Source: Kuschelorhynchus macadamiae
Lineage: Eukaryota; Arthropoda; Insecta; Coleoptera; Curculionidae
DNA length: 64,000 nucleotides
Assembly (NCBI GenBank): GCA_030620095.1
Contig: JAUTXW010000348.1
Location: forward strand, 124,001 to 188,000
Direction of reading: 5' to 3'
Positions 52,101-63,642 of the stretch are shown here, one piece after another. Numbering within the stretch: the stretch's first letter is position 1; each line of letters opens with the position of its first letter. The translations under genes and the position numbers were made by a program. The notes below the pieces were generated by a model, which saw only the letters and a program-made list of their open reading frames with translations, ran no database searches and had not been told where the DNA came from.

Positions 52101-54900
52101 GGGGAAACCGGGTCTGGTTGTCACACTTTAGACATATGTCTATTTTTTAGGATCTTCTTATAATATAAACACTTATGTGTATATGTCTTTTGAAAGTACA
52201 TTTATTAGGCTTCATTCACCACAGTCAAATTACTAACTACTACGCAATTTACCTTGCAAAAAATTATATAAATGTAATATAATTTTGTGACAACCAACAC
52301 CTTCTTCGGAATGGTTGTCACAGCACATGGGGTAAGTTGTCACATACGTGTTTTAGACTAATTATAAACAAAAAAACATTATCGGTATTCAAAAATACCG
52401 ATAATGTTTAAGTTAAAAGTAACATATATATTATCGCAAATCAGGGAATATTAATGTGAATTTTCAAGTAATATAAAATATTCTTTTACAAAGTTAAAAC
52501 AAAATAAAATAATCCTATAAACAAAGTAATATTGCCTTCTTATTACAAATAGCTAAATAAAAAACAAGCTCTTGACATTCTAAAAATGAGGAATTAGTCG
52601 GAGTCATCCGAATCACAATTGTGACACAAATATGTCGGAAATCCTGGTGTACAAGCTTCGTGTGCCCATAGCTTGCACTGATGGCATTGAATCCAAACCT
52701 CTTTTGGTCTACTTTCAGAATAGGGGTTTAAACATACAATGCAATAGTCTTCTTCTGTTTTTTCCTCTTCATCATCCACACTAACTTTTCTTTTTTTCTT
52801 ATTTTTTTTTGTATCGTCAGCTAAAATTGATTTTTTAACAGTATTTGCCGTTTGCTTTCTTTTCTTTAATTCCTGTGCCAGTTTCTTTTGTTCTATAAGT
52901 AGTTTTTCTGGCGTATCTGTTAGAATTGCGGACTTGCATCTTCTTTTTTCAATGGACGAACAGCATATGGAGATATTTGCTGTTGGCTCCTTCCTGGTTG
53001 AGGTTGGGGACTACAAGAATCGTCCATATATACTACTTCGTTTTTATCACTTTGTTTGCTATTTTTGTCGTCATTATTTATTTCGGATAAAGTAGAGTTG
53101 GAAGGACCCGGGGTCGGTTGCAATTCTACAGAATCATTTTCTTCTAAAGGGAAATATGCTTGCATCTCTGTTTCTGCAGGCGCTTGTCTATCAGTGACAT
53201 ACGAGGCAAGGAATTCGTGATCACCAAAAATATACCTATTAAACGGGCATATGCCGCAAGCTCTGAATCCGGCCTGAATATTTACAGGAGTGAACGCAAG
53301 TGGAAATGATTTTGCAATGATACCAGGTATATTGTAAATTGTAAGAGGAGAACCTGGGTTGTTGATTATCCACTGGTCTATCTCAACGTTAACATATTTC
53401 TTTAACGGACCAAAAACTGCTCGGTCCAACGGCTGCAGCCTGTGTGTGCAGTGTGGAGGGAATGATAACATGTATATTCCATTGGCTTTGGCATAGTTCA
53501 ATCCGTCAATAGACAGGTGCGATCCACGGTTATCCAACAACAATAAACATGGTTTTTGCTTAGTAGATTTTACATGTAAGTGGAAATGCTTTAAAAACTA
53601 AACAAAGATTTCTTCAGTCATCCACCCTGAAGAGTGGCTTGCTCCTTGACATCCAGCTGGCCCATCTCGTATAAAATGCTCTTTAAAATGTACACGAGGA
53701 AAAACGAAAAAAGGAGGGACCGAATTTCCTATTCCAGATATTGAAGCTGCGACTGTCACTAAAGACCCACGTTCTGCCGAAGTGATTGCTCCTACTTGTT
53801 TGAACCCTCGCCTAGCTATAACCCTGTTCGGCCTTTGAACAGTTGTTACGCCCGTTTCATCCATATTCCAAATATCATTTGACTGTAGATTATACCGTGT
53901 AATAACAGTTTGTAAGTTATCGAAAAATAAATTAACATTATATTTATTAAAAATGCTTGCACGGGCCATGCTTGTTGCTTCTGGCGTTCTAATTGATAAC
54001 TTATTATGTCGTTTCATAAACGATGTAAACCATTCGGCACCGGCTTGCCCATTTTCTTCCCATGTTTTTGGCACATCAAGGTTATTATTTTTAGCGAGAT
54101 TATATGCCAACTTCCGGACTTCTTTTGGACTTAATCCATAATAAATGCTGGAGGCCTCCAAAAGATAGTTTTCCAATTCATGTTCAAGTTCGTCTGAAAA
54201 TATTTGCCGGTTTTTCCAATATCCGATGGGTATACTTGGCATAGTAACAGTACTGTATACATCATTATCATTAATTTTTTTGCAATATCGAGCTAACGTT
54301 CTATAATTGATATCAAAATCTTTGGCTACTTGCCTAACAGATTTTTTTTCTAATTTCACCATTCTAACGGCGCTTAACATCGTAGCGGGATTTGTTTCAC
54401 CACGATTAGTCTGTTTTGTGAATTTACGTGGCATTGTTTTGAACATCTGTAAAAAAACAAAAGAAGTTACATCGGTGGGTATGGTTGTCACATGTGACAA
54501 GCAGCTCCAGATGCAATGTGACAAATAACTCCAAACTGAGCACGCACATGTTCTTACGATTTTAATCTAAAAAATCAAAGTTTAATTTCCAACAGGCGAG
54601 GCAATTTAAGATATCAGGCCTATTTGTCCATGACAAAGCAAAAGGTAACAAAAAAAAAACGCCTAAAAGACTTACTTACTGGATAAAAATTATGGTTCGA
54701 TTTTTTTACTATTGCGAGCGGAAAATTTTGATCGTACAATCACTCGCTACCATTAACTGCAGTAAACTGAATTCCAGTATGAATAATGGCGCGTAATAAT
54801 CGCACCACTACGGTGTTGCCATGATTTCCGGCTTTTCATAGTTTGTGATTAATTTGATTTGTGACAACCAACCCTTGTGACAACCAGACCCGGTCTCCCC
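52101..54900 (-). mobile_element. Complete pogo/jerky-type DNA transposon
   Basis: The 2800 bases begin GGGGAAACCGGGTCTGGTTG and end in the inverse (CAACCAGACCCGGTCTCCCC), with TA at 52099-52100 and 54901-54902. It sits in the middle of a Penelope-like element, which it split without loss. Copies of GTGACAA/TTGTCAC cluster within about 250 bases of the left end and in the last 420 bases of the right end, four or more per side, and look like transposase binding sites. One transposase on the minus strand fills the centre. Confidence 0.87.
52594..54446 (-). pseudogene. Pogo/jerky-type transposase with C-terminal PHD finger, lightly broken
   Basis: The start at 54446 (MFKTMPRKFTKQ) lies directly after a pyrimidine-rich ACAG, so a 5' untranslated intron is possible. 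Order: a Pipsqueak-like helix-turn-helix (SVRQVAKDFDINYRTLARYC), a CENP-B-type segment (KTWEENGQAGAEWFTSFMKR), then DDE: IWNMDETGVTTVQ (first aspartate), CLLLLDNRGSHLS (second), and HCTHRLQPLDRAVFGPLK (third, about 35 residues on). A linker follows, then a PHD-type zinc finger at 52600-52740 (CIVC, CHQC, WAHEAC, CHNC). One in-frame TAG at 53598-53600 and one frame change between 52920 and 52779 break the roughly 617-codon gene. Both lesions are small, so the insertion is fairly recent. PHD fingers bind histone tails, which suggests chromatin-guided targeting. Confidence 0.82.
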
Positions 54901-54902
54901 TA

Positions 54903-55625
54903 CTCTGAGAGGTTAATAAGTAATACAATATCAAAATTACAAAATGATCATCATATTACAATACATTCCAATCCACAAAAAAACATCAATCTTTCTCGCA
55001 ATACCGTATATTAAGGGAACATCTGGAAATATTCTAAGAATAGCCAGGGATTTCAACATCAAATCCGCTTTCAAATCGGGGAATGAGTTAAAAAGCTTTC
55101 TGAAAAAAACAAAGCCAAAGGATATTGGCAAAAAAAAGTGTGAGTGTGGTAAATTAGAGAGACAAAACGCCCTCTTATTGTAAAAGTCAAGAAGCATTTT
55201 AATCATACTCAAAATAAATCAACACGTCTGGTCAAATCAGTACCGAATGCACTGGTCTAAGGCTAAAACTTTGCATAGAGTGCAACACTGGCGAAAATTT
55301 AGATTTATAGATGCAGCTTTTGTAAAAAGGAATCAAAGCATTTTCAGCAAGCCTAGCGTCGATATTCCAAACATATGGAAGCCACTTCTAGCTCAAAATG
55401 TCCTCCTAAAACCTCGCAGATCAGGTAACCAGGGTACGGAGACTTCACGCATCACCACACACAACTAGTATCTAAACCCTTAGCTTTAGAGTTATCATTT
55501 TGTTTGCACTTGAAAAGGATGGGCGATAGTTACCATTTGAAACGTTGTAAAAGACCAATGTAATAAATGCAATGTAAGTTCGACCGAACGATTTTAGTAA
55601 AATGAACCATTACGCCTGCGGAATT
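54903..55625 (+). pseudogene. Penelope-like element, C-terminal part and 3' end
   Basis: This continues the copy that starts at 50601. It reads GTSGNILRIARDFNIKSAFK (the linker before the endonuclease), then a cysteine segment CECG followed by a deletion that removes most of GIY and YIGE, then KVKKHFNHTQNK. The 3' untranslated sequence mirrors 49978-50330 (TGGAAGCCACTTCTAGC, GGAGACTTCACGCATCACCA, GTTACCATTTGAAACGTTG). The endonuclease is dead. Confidence 0.75.
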
Positions 55626-58600
55626 GCAGTACATTTTCTAGACAAGGATCATGGTATATTCGTTATGACGTCAGATATCGAACAGTTATTTTTTACATAC
55701 ATACCGATTTCATAAAAACCTAATTATTTTCAATTTAATAACATAGGTAAATAACAGAATTTGGTACTATCCCGACACCGAATTTTGCTTTGCGTTTTTT
55801 ACTATATGTTCTCTAAATACACAAAGTGAAAGGAAAAATGACTACAAATATCTTAACAGGTAAAATTACAGGTGCATTAGATAAAAAAAAGATGTATACA
55901 ATAAATGCTTTGGAGAAGCATTAAAGTTAGTTAAAATTTGTGATTGACAAGACAACATTGTAATTATACTTTCTCGGCTTTGCACGAATTGTTATTTTAA
56001 ACGCTAGAAATTAGGTTTAGAACTTTTGTCATTTAATTATCATCTTGAATCATTGCAATCATTTAAAATTTTTGTAATTTTGCACTACATATACTGAAGA
56101 AAAAAGTTTAAAGTAAGTTTTGTCTTGTCCTCAGTGACAAAAATTTTATTGTTTTCATCAGCAATTTCACTTCACGATTATATGACCCCAAAAATAAAGA
56201 TTTCATGAAATCATATCACTGGAATTACTAAAGTATAAAATTTTTTTTTTTGTTCACTAGAGGGAAGTTCGGTGTCTGTTTATAGTAGCAATTTACAAAA
56301 AAAACAACTGCAGCGGCAGGAATATTCATTGCATGTTGTCGGATTGCATATAAGCATTCTGTGCAGACCTACCCAACCGGAATAAAATAACTACTCCTTA
56401 TTGACTGCAAGATTACTACTTACTGCCCCTCAAGTTGTTTAGTGGAATATCCCAAATTTTAATGGGCAAATAAAAACTCGATTTTTAAATTAATTAAGTT
56501 TAAAATTTAATGAATATATGTGTCAATCCTCTTGAAAACTATTCTGCCTTGTGTGCGTGTTCGGTAAAAAAGGTGTAAAATTTTTGACATGAACACTCGT
56601 AACACAGTGCAAACTCTTGGGTTATATCCCCTAACGAATTGTGCTTTTGGTTAACCCTAATTAGGGCTTTTTTTGGGTCGACAAAAAAAAAGTGTATCTA
56701 TAATAAAACCATACATCCCAATGTTACTTCAGGACTAATATTCCACCAACGAATATTTGGTTACGATTGTGTATGTCTGTAGAAAATGTTTAGATGCTCC
56801 CGGATTGTGTGTTTTAAAGCAAGGGGTCATTAAATACTTAAATTATTAATATTAATATAATTACTACAGCTCTGGATTTAGAAAGGAATGGACTGTATTG
56901 ATTTAATTACATAGTCAAATATTGAATTTAAATTAATAAATGTCACATAACTAAAATTAAAATAAAGGTGTTAAGTGTTGTCATAAAATGATGATTCCCA
57001 GGATGTCACTTTCCAGTTCAACATGATATTTCTTGAAAAGCGCAAACACTTTTGCTTGTGCTTAAACACTAGGTTGATGACCAAAAATTTAACAATATAC
57101 AGGGATCTCTCTTAACAACTTCATGGTCTTTGGCCTACATACCACATAATTCATCCTGTATATTTCAGTTTGATATAAAATTTTGCCTAACTAAAAACAG
57201 GAATTGACGGATCCGTGTGATATTTCCAAAAGTCGTTGGATTTTCAAATATTTCTGTTATTTCGGACTTTATCCACACCTTTTGTATAACAGTGTGTTCC
57301 CTAGACTTGAAAACACGATGATTAATAAAACAAAAATTACTCGTTCACGGCTTAAACAACTTCGAACTCTCGCACGATATCCACAGAACAAACAAAATTG
57401 ATTACATAAAAACATTTTTTTTTATTTGAGACACATATTTAATTCTTTTCCTTGTCCATTTGTCAATAATGTTTTCGGACAAAATAAATATCGGCAGCGT
57501 CCTTTTTCGGAAGATTCGAAATCCAAACGTTCGTTTAACGAATTGGAACAGGGTTAGTGACAGGTTCTAAACCCTGAAAATACGAACCGAAATTAGTCTC
57601 GGGATAAATAATAAAAACAGGATTTTTCCGAGGAAAACCTAACAGGAACTGCTTTTGTATACGTGAGCCTGGGCACTAAGAAAAAATCGTCCACGATAAA
57701 AGATTAATAAATAAATAGCCTTGGGTTTTATTTAGAGTAGCTGTAGTGAGTATATTTATTGGAATAATTATTGTTAGCGTTAAAGTTCTTTGACCATGTA
57801 AGGATCGTTGGATATTATGATAGTCATCATCTTTGTAGTTATATTATTATTGTGCGGCTGCCCGGCAACCTTGTCTGACAATCTGGCCATATCACTGAGC
57901 ATGCAAGATTTTCGGCAGGGCTGGTCCCTGTGTTCTAGTTGGTTGCGTCTCTTGTAATTAGACTATGACATGATTAACTGATATGGTTAATTTATTTGTA
58001 TCTGTTGGAATGTCTATTCGAAGTATAATCGGTATTTGATATAAGATCGAATTTAAGGCATTCATTGGCCATGGCCAACACTCGAATGCCGATACCACAC
58101 TTCAAGAAGAAGATTGCTGGGAAGGTAAAAATGGATATTGTGAAAATTGCGAACGCGTCTGAGGTTTAAACTTACATTAACACCAAAATTTATTATTTTT
58201 ACTTTCCTCCTTTATAGTTCAGGGTCTCTAGATGCCGAAAAACATGTTTTCTCAATTCAGTCGGTCTGTCTGTCGTCTGTAGAGCTTAGCAAAAAAACTA
58301 ATTACCCGATCGACAAATTTTAGTCAAAAATTAGGGGTTAAGGTGAAATTATTACTAAAAAACTATTTACTCAATGTATTTCAAATTTTACACAAAAATT
58401 ATATATTATATAGGAAATAATTGGTAAAATTTTGGTACGAATACAAGATGGCAGAACAAAATAGCGGGTTAATAAATGTATTAAAACTCAACCTGATTAG
58501 TCCCTAGATGTAACAAAATATGTTTTAATAATTCGATTGGTCTGTCTGTCTGTCAGTTGTTGGTGGAGTTTAAAAAACAATGTCTTTCATGCGTCCCTAT

Positions 58601-59136
58601 AAATAGAAATCGAGACACATCAAGTCGGGAGGCCCGACCGACCAAGAAAATAACCTTCTCCTTCATGATTTGCCTGCGATCCATCCATCATCTAACAAAA
58701 CTGGCAACTCATTGATCAAAAACTCTAAGAGGTCCGATAATTCTGCCTCCCGTATGACTTTTGTTATTTTTCCTGGAGATTGACTTATGTCATAGTGCAT
58801 ATGCGATTAAAAATCTGTTGAAGTAAATTTAAAAAGTTTTTCTGTATTTTAAATAAAATCAGTCCTACGTATTTTTTATTTTTTCGGTATTTTTACTTTC
58901 AAAGACGAATATCTCGCGAACGGCTATTGGTATTGACCAAGAGCACATTTTTGTACGCAGAAATTATGACTATTTTTTAATTGTAAAGTCAAAACCGTCT
59001 CAGCTTTACAGGGTTAAAAAAAATACAAATTTTAAATCATCATTAAGTATGTTGCTTGCGCCCTCTAGGAGCTGGGTTCAAACTAATACTAAATTCGGAT
59101 TTCTCACCTCCGAAAACGCTAGTACGCTAATTTTGA

Positions 59137-59140
<4 letters not shown>
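55626..59140. other. Non-coding DNA, nothing recognised
   Basis: About 3.5 kb without a recognised gene. Short CAGGG-like fragments (for example near 57099 and 57160) may be remnants of small MITEs. Repeated TCGGTCTGTCTGTC phrases occur at about 58258 and 58538, about 280 bases apart, each after an ATGTTTT-rich stretch, hinting at a degenerate tandem duplication. Confidence 0.4.

Positions 59141-59187
<47 letters not shown>
59141..59187. repeat. (TA)n microsatellite
   Basis: A TA tract at the downstream edge of the Penelope-like remnant. Confidence 0.9.
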
Positions 59188-59191
<4 letters not shown>

Positions 59192-59209
59192 TATATATAT
59201 TTTTTTTAA

Positions 59210-59591
59210 TATATTTTTTAATGGGGTATAAAGAGAATTTAATAAATTATGGGCATTGTGACCAACAGTTATGTTATGTTTTTAAAGAATGGATTTCATT
59301 TTTTCTGATAAATTATTTGTGTAAGGTACTGCCACGTACTTAGGTTTTTCGTTTTTAATTCGATCTTTCTTTATTATTATAATACAGATAAGTACTTTGT
59401 TTAATAATTCTTAGAATATTTTTTTCTGGGTAATGGTTCTCTATTAACGTTTGTTTAACTTTTTCCAGAGTTTCTGGTCGGTATTCTGGAGAGGTTAATG
59501 CGATTGCGCAGTCAGTTAATCCTATTATAACAATATTTTTTTGGTTATTTGAATGGTTGGAATTAAAATTTAGATATCGGCCCGACCGAGT

Positions 59592-59659
<68 letters not shown>

Positions 59660-60271
59660 TTTAAGTTGTTTGTGCTAGATTTCTAATTAACGTTAAATCT
59701 AAAAAATTAACTTCATTATTTTCTTCAATTTCCATTGTTATTAAAAGCATTTAGTAGTTTATTTATTTTGTTTTCTGGAATAGCTGTTAAACAATCAACA
59801 ACGAACCTTTTGAAAAAGATTATATTAAAATTCAGTTTCTCGGTTACACTTTCTTCCAGATACTCTATTACAAGTTGTGCTATTTTAGAAGAAATTGGAG
59901 AACCCATTGCACAAACATGTATCTGTTGATAAAAACTTATATTGAAAATAATTGTTATTTAATGTGGTATTTACAGCCTCTATAAAATCTTTTAACTCGA
60001 GTGTTGTATGTTCTTTTAATGTGTCCTATCTCTTTGTGATTATTTGTGGAACTAATTCGTTTGGAATGATGGTATATAACGAAACTACATCAAGCGATAC
60101 AAGCTTGTACTTATGTGGAATATTAATTTTATCAATAAATTGTTTAAAAGTAAAAGAATCTTTTATATAATAATAATTTTTTCCGCAAATTTTTGACAAG
60201 CAATCCGATAAATATTGCGAGAGTTTGTAAAATGGAGAGTGTAGACAAGAAACAATTGGTCTCAGTGGTAT

Positions 60272-60272
<1 letters not shown>
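59210..60272 (-). pseudogene. Penelope-like reverse transcriptase remnant, cut by (TA)n tracts
   Basis: Minus-strand order: IPLRPIVSCLHSPFYKLSQY, KYKLVSLDVVSLYTIIPNEL (motif A region, catalytic aspartate retained), MGSPISSKIAQLVIEYLEES (motif B), FFKRFVVDCLTAIPENKINK (motif C; the usual YVDD reads FVVD), EENNEVNFLDLTL, a (TA)n tract, then SGRYLNFNSNHSNNQKN, LTSPEYRPETLEKVKQTLIE and KYVAVPYTNNLSEKMKSIL. The endonuclease is absent. There are several frame changes. It belongs to a different lineage or copy from the element at 50-55 kb. Confidence 0.78.
59598..59656. repeat. (TA)n microsatellite inside a Penelope-like coding region
   Basis: It lies between the NFLDLTL and GRYLNFNSNH parts of the reverse transcriptase remnant, where related proteins have only a few residues. 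Confidence 0.9.

Positions 60273-60331
<59 letters not shown>
60273..60331. repeat. (TA)n microsatellite
   Basis: It abuts the N-terminal break of the Penelope-like remnant; the sequence beyond it carries a Penelope-end motif. Confidence 0.9.
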
Positions 60332-60333
<2 letters not shown>

Positions 60334-60391
60334 GTGTTTTCATTCCGGGTGTACATCCGTTCACTACTGTCGTTCTGAAAAGAACAGTTTT

Positions 60392-60431
60392 GCTGACGTT
60401 TCGCCAAAATCACATTTGGCATTTTCGAAGC
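60392..60431 (-). ncRNA. Decayed minimal hammerhead-like motif
   Basis: Minus strand: GCU/AGC closes stem I. Stem II is strong (GCCAAA/UUUGGC). GAAA and CGUC are intact, giving a correct UC cleavage position. The CUGAUGA box, however, has decayed to UCGAAAA. It probably belonged to the same Penelope-like element as 59210-60272, which has the same orientation. Confidence 0.5.
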
Positions 60432-60529
60432 TTTCTTTCTCGCGTCCGAATAGAGACTGTCTCTATGTCTCTAGTCCATGATTCTTACCACTTGTTCATA
60501 TTTTTACTCATGTTTTAGTGTACACAAGA

Positions 60530-60566
60530 TCATTGATAAAGGTTTAAAAATAGCCGAAACGCTTGA
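60530..60566 (+). ncRNA. Decayed minimal hammerhead-like motif
   Basis: UCA/UGA stem I, UUGAUAA in place of CUGAUGA, a short GGUU/AGCC stem II, GAAA, then CGCU. The layout agrees with the other Penelope-end motifs, but two core bases and the cleavage-site U differ. Confidence 0.35.
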
Positions 60567-60775
60567 ATTTAAAATAAAAACAGGAAAAAAAAGGATAAGG
60601 TGTTGAGTATAAGAGCGCTGCTCACTGGCTTGCCAGATGAGTGCTCTGCCTATGTCGATATTTTATTTTGAATTGTTATTATTAATTTTATTAACATTGT
60701 ATCTTGTGGACAATAAAAGCATTTATTATTATTAAATAATTTGTATGAACCTCATCCCAAGAAATTGGGTTTTCA

Positions 60776-60777
60776 AA

Positions 60778-60860
<83 letters not shown>
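60776..60860. repeat. A-run followed by a (TA)n microsatellite
   Basis: An A tract (to 60796) is followed by a TA tract, which ends exactly at the mariner left terminus. The A tract may be the tail of an older retroelement. Confidence 0.9.
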
Positions 60861-60862
<2 letters not shown>

Positions 60863-62166
60863 GAGGGCCTTTCAACAAAGACTGGGACTGAGTTTTTTAC
60901 GGCCCAGTGCAACGAGCTACATACCGCCAAAAATCAGAAAATATCATCCAAGTAGGCTTCTTTCATTTTGCGAAATGTCAGTTTTCATAAATTATTTATT
61001 TGATTTTGACGCCGCTCTGAAGTTGAGATATTGTTACCGCGCCTCTAACAATCGTTATGGATGAATTGAAAGAACAAAAATATGCGAACAAATTTTGTGT
61101 TCGTCTTGGAACATCAGCAACGGAAACGTTTTTCGATGATTAATACGCCTTTTGGGGAATTCTCTAAGGCAAGATCCGCTTGTTTTCAATGTCATAAAGA
61201 GTTTGTAATGGCAGGGAAACTTGTGAGTTGCAAGGCGGTCCAGGTGCACCTATTGTGGCACAAACTGAGGAAACCATCAATACCGGAGCAGTAATTATTC
61301 GCAGAGATTCACGCCTGACTATCCCACAACTCCCAAATATTCTTAAAATATCTGTTGGAAGTGGTTTTACTCTTTTACACAAGCATTTAAACATGTCTAG
61401 AGTTTGAGCTCGCTGGATTCCGCGTATACTGACACCAGAATAAAAAGCGAATAGGGTATCTGTTTGTGAATACTGGAAACAATGCGTTGAAGAACAAGGC
61501 GAAGAATGGTGGAAGACCATTATTACTGCGGATGAAACTTGGGTGTATTGTTATGATCCGGAGATGAAACAACAGAGTACGCAGTGGGTAGAAAAAGGAG
61601 GACCACCTCCAAAAAAAGGACGTGCGAAAAAAATTGCCGCTGAAGATATGGTCATAACATTTTTTGATCACAAAGGTATGGTGTATACGCACATAGTCCC
61701 ACATGGTAGTACAGTTATTATAAACAAGTTTTGTGATGAAGGATCATATCCCCAAAAAACGACCTGAGCTGATTGGAAAGTGGAAACTTTATCTTGATAA
61801 CGCTCGCTCTCACGTAGCGAATATAGTGAGAGAGTATTTGAACACTAAAGATATCAGGTCTGTACCGCATCCTCCATATAGTCCTGACATAGCCCCATGC
61901 GACTTTTATCTGTTTTCTCAAGCAAAAAGGACCTTAAAGGACGACGATTTCAAACAGAAATGGATGCTGTTAAGGCTTTAGAGGCGGTTTTCAAGAAGCT
62001 CTCAAAGAATGGCTTCTGCCATATTTTTGAACAATGGCAGCACCATTAGGATAAGGTTATTGCAATACAGGGGGACTATATAGAGCGTGTTCAAAGTATT
62101 GTTATTTAAGATTAATAAATAGAGTTTTGGTAGTACTAGTCCTAGTCTTTGTTGAAAGGCCCTCGT
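60861..62166 (+). mobile_element. mariner element, full length, inactive
   Basis: Terminal inverted repeats ACGAGGGCCTTTCAACAAAG and, at the right end in inverse, the same sequence span 1306 bases, a normal mariner size. The left end meets a (TA)n tract, so the TA target is plain there; at the right the expected TA is changed to CTAA. The transposase lies in between. Confidence 0.85.
61057..62108 (+). pseudogene. mariner transposase, multiply broken
   Basis: It starts MDELKEQKYANKFCVRLGTS. Recognisable parts are EEWWKTIITADETWVYCYDP (first aspartate), QQSTQWVEKGGPPPKKGRAK, FFDHKGMVYTHIVP, DHIPKKRPELIGKWKLYLDN (second aspartate) and PHPPYSPDIAPCDFYLF. The third aspartate follows the second by 34 residues, the D34D spacing of true mariners. 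It ends near GDYIERVQSIVI. Stops and frameshifts occur near 61140, 61405, 61440, 61735 and 61955. Cut-and-paste transposition from this copy is impossible without help. Confidence 0.85.
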
Positions 62167-63205
62167 CTAATATATGCTTCGCGTTGCTCATTAAATGGCA
62201 AACTTGCTGGAAAAATGAATTTGTCGCACTATACACATTTTCTATATTTCCCTTATAAACGTTGTGAAAAGTTTAGTTTTTATCCGGTAAAATAAAATAA
62301 CATTAAAAACACGTAACCATCATTCTTTATGTTGCTAAATTAAGACATTTCACAGCACTTCAATTTAATTATCCGAGCAATTAATCCTTGTGGCAAAACA
62401 TTCCGGGTGTGCGATCCAGATTTGCATAAAAACAAAGCGCAAAAACGGTCGGAACGGGTGCATAAATCATGGCCCGGCTCTGAAACATGGATTGTAAACA
62501 TCATAAAATTACATAAGTTGAATCGTGTGCTCCACTTGGAAACTCCTTTTTATCCAGAGCATAGAACGACTCATAAATTTCCATGAAACAAATGCAACTA
62601 ACCATGAAAAGAGAAAAAAAGGATGATGTGTTTGTGATACAGGGCCCCGTTTTCTTCTAAATACGTTCGGTATTTCATTGCTGTGCATGTTTCGCATTCC
62701 TTATTCTACCTCAAAATGTTTTGTGTTTGCCCTATAACTTCGGGACGGTAGTTTAGACATTAGATAATAATCAAGATTTAGTCACTGTCAATTTTAAACT
62801 TCTAGACAGACGAAACGGATAATCAAAATATTTAGGGTGTTTCTCAAAGTGAATATTTTTGTAACAAGGGATATTTAGATGAGCTTTTCACCGATCCAAC
62901 CTCTTTAATCGAAAATCTTGCTTATGATAAAAAATCGACTGCACCGGCTGTAGTAGTTATAATATGGGAGCGCCTCCTCCTCCTCCTCTTCCTCTCTCTC
63001 ATGTCCCTCATTCTTAACTTCCTCCCCTTTTATTCTCATTCGCATCATATTTTTAATTTTTTCTCTTTGTTCTCCCACATTTGATTTTGCATTCTTAAGT
63101 CTTATAAATAGGTGCATCATGATCATTTTAGTATGCCGAGGCACATTTACTAAGCTGTGCTCGAGTTGCGTAAAAAGTTATTTTTGAATTTTTCCACCAA
63201 TTTTG
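62167..63205. other. Non-coding DNA with a CT-rich tract
   Basis: No gene was recognised. About 62968-63030 is a pyrimidine-rich tract (CTCCTCCTCCTC and CCTCTCTCTC). The minus-strand frame through it reads as poly-glutamate and is not credible. Confidence 0.45.
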
Positions 63206-63212
63206 TATAAAA
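63206..63212 (+). promoter_or_regulatory. TATA box before the small-gene cluster
   Basis: TATAAAA lies 36-42 bases before the first start codon of the cluster. That is close, implying a very short leader. An upstream ATG at 63225 opens a 14-codon frame that overlaps the first gene in another frame. Confidence 0.45.
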
Positions 63213-63247
63213 CAAAAAGAAAAAATGTGTCAAGTAATAAGTGAATT

Positions 63248-63637
63248 ATGTGTAATCGCGAAAAATTAACTACAACTATCAGACAGTTAAAAGTTAAATA
63301 TCTCAATTTCTTTGAAGTGATTTCGAAAGATGAATACACCAAGCTGTTTTATCCACTGAAACGAGATTATTTGGAAGCAATTGACTGTTGTGATGATTAT
63401 TTAGAAGGAATTATAAGCCTTACTACGTTTTTCAATACATTTGGGAAATCATACTTTGTAGGAGAATTAAGCCACCTAATAGAATTTATAGGAGAAGATT
63501 GCCAATTTATACCTGCTATTATTGCAACCCAAAAGAGGTTTCAATTATACGAAGATAAAAAACAGGTATTATCAAAGAAAGTTAATCCTATTCGCAAGAG
63601 ACGTCCCCCTACATATTTAAAATATTATGTTAAATAA
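63248..63637 (+). CDS. Unknown 129-residue protein, first of a compact cluster
   Basis: The intact, intron-free frame MCNREKLTTTIRQ... has no family I can name. It is predicted to be mainly helical. A block with KYLNF, AIDCCDDYLEGI and ELSHLIEFIGED (residues about 16-75) has a counterpart in the next gene. The C-terminus is basic (KKVNPIRKRRPP), which could mean nucleic-acid binding or nuclear entry. No signal peptide or membrane segment is seen. The stop is 5 bases before the next ATG used. Codon use is AT-rich like the surroundings. In an area of dead genes, 130 open codons with an ordinary protein composition suggest real coding, perhaps in a virus-derived or self-mobile unit. Function unknown. 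Confidence 0.6.
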   Translation: MCNREKLTTTIRQLKVKYLNFFEVISKDEYTKLFYPLKRDYLEAIDCCDDYLEGIISLTTFFNTFGKSYFVGELSHLIEFIGEDCQFIPAIIATQKRFQLYEDKKQVLSKKVNPIRKRRPPTYLKYYVK

Positions 63638-63642
63638 ATGAA

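Noticed and set aside
57097..57170. Possible 72-base MITE with CAGGGATC and CATCCTG ends
   Set aside because: Only about six bases of inverted repeat; too weak to call.
62905..63144. Minus-strand frame with a poly-glutamate run
   Set aside because: It follows a CT-rich simple repeat; composition is biased and no family is recognisable.
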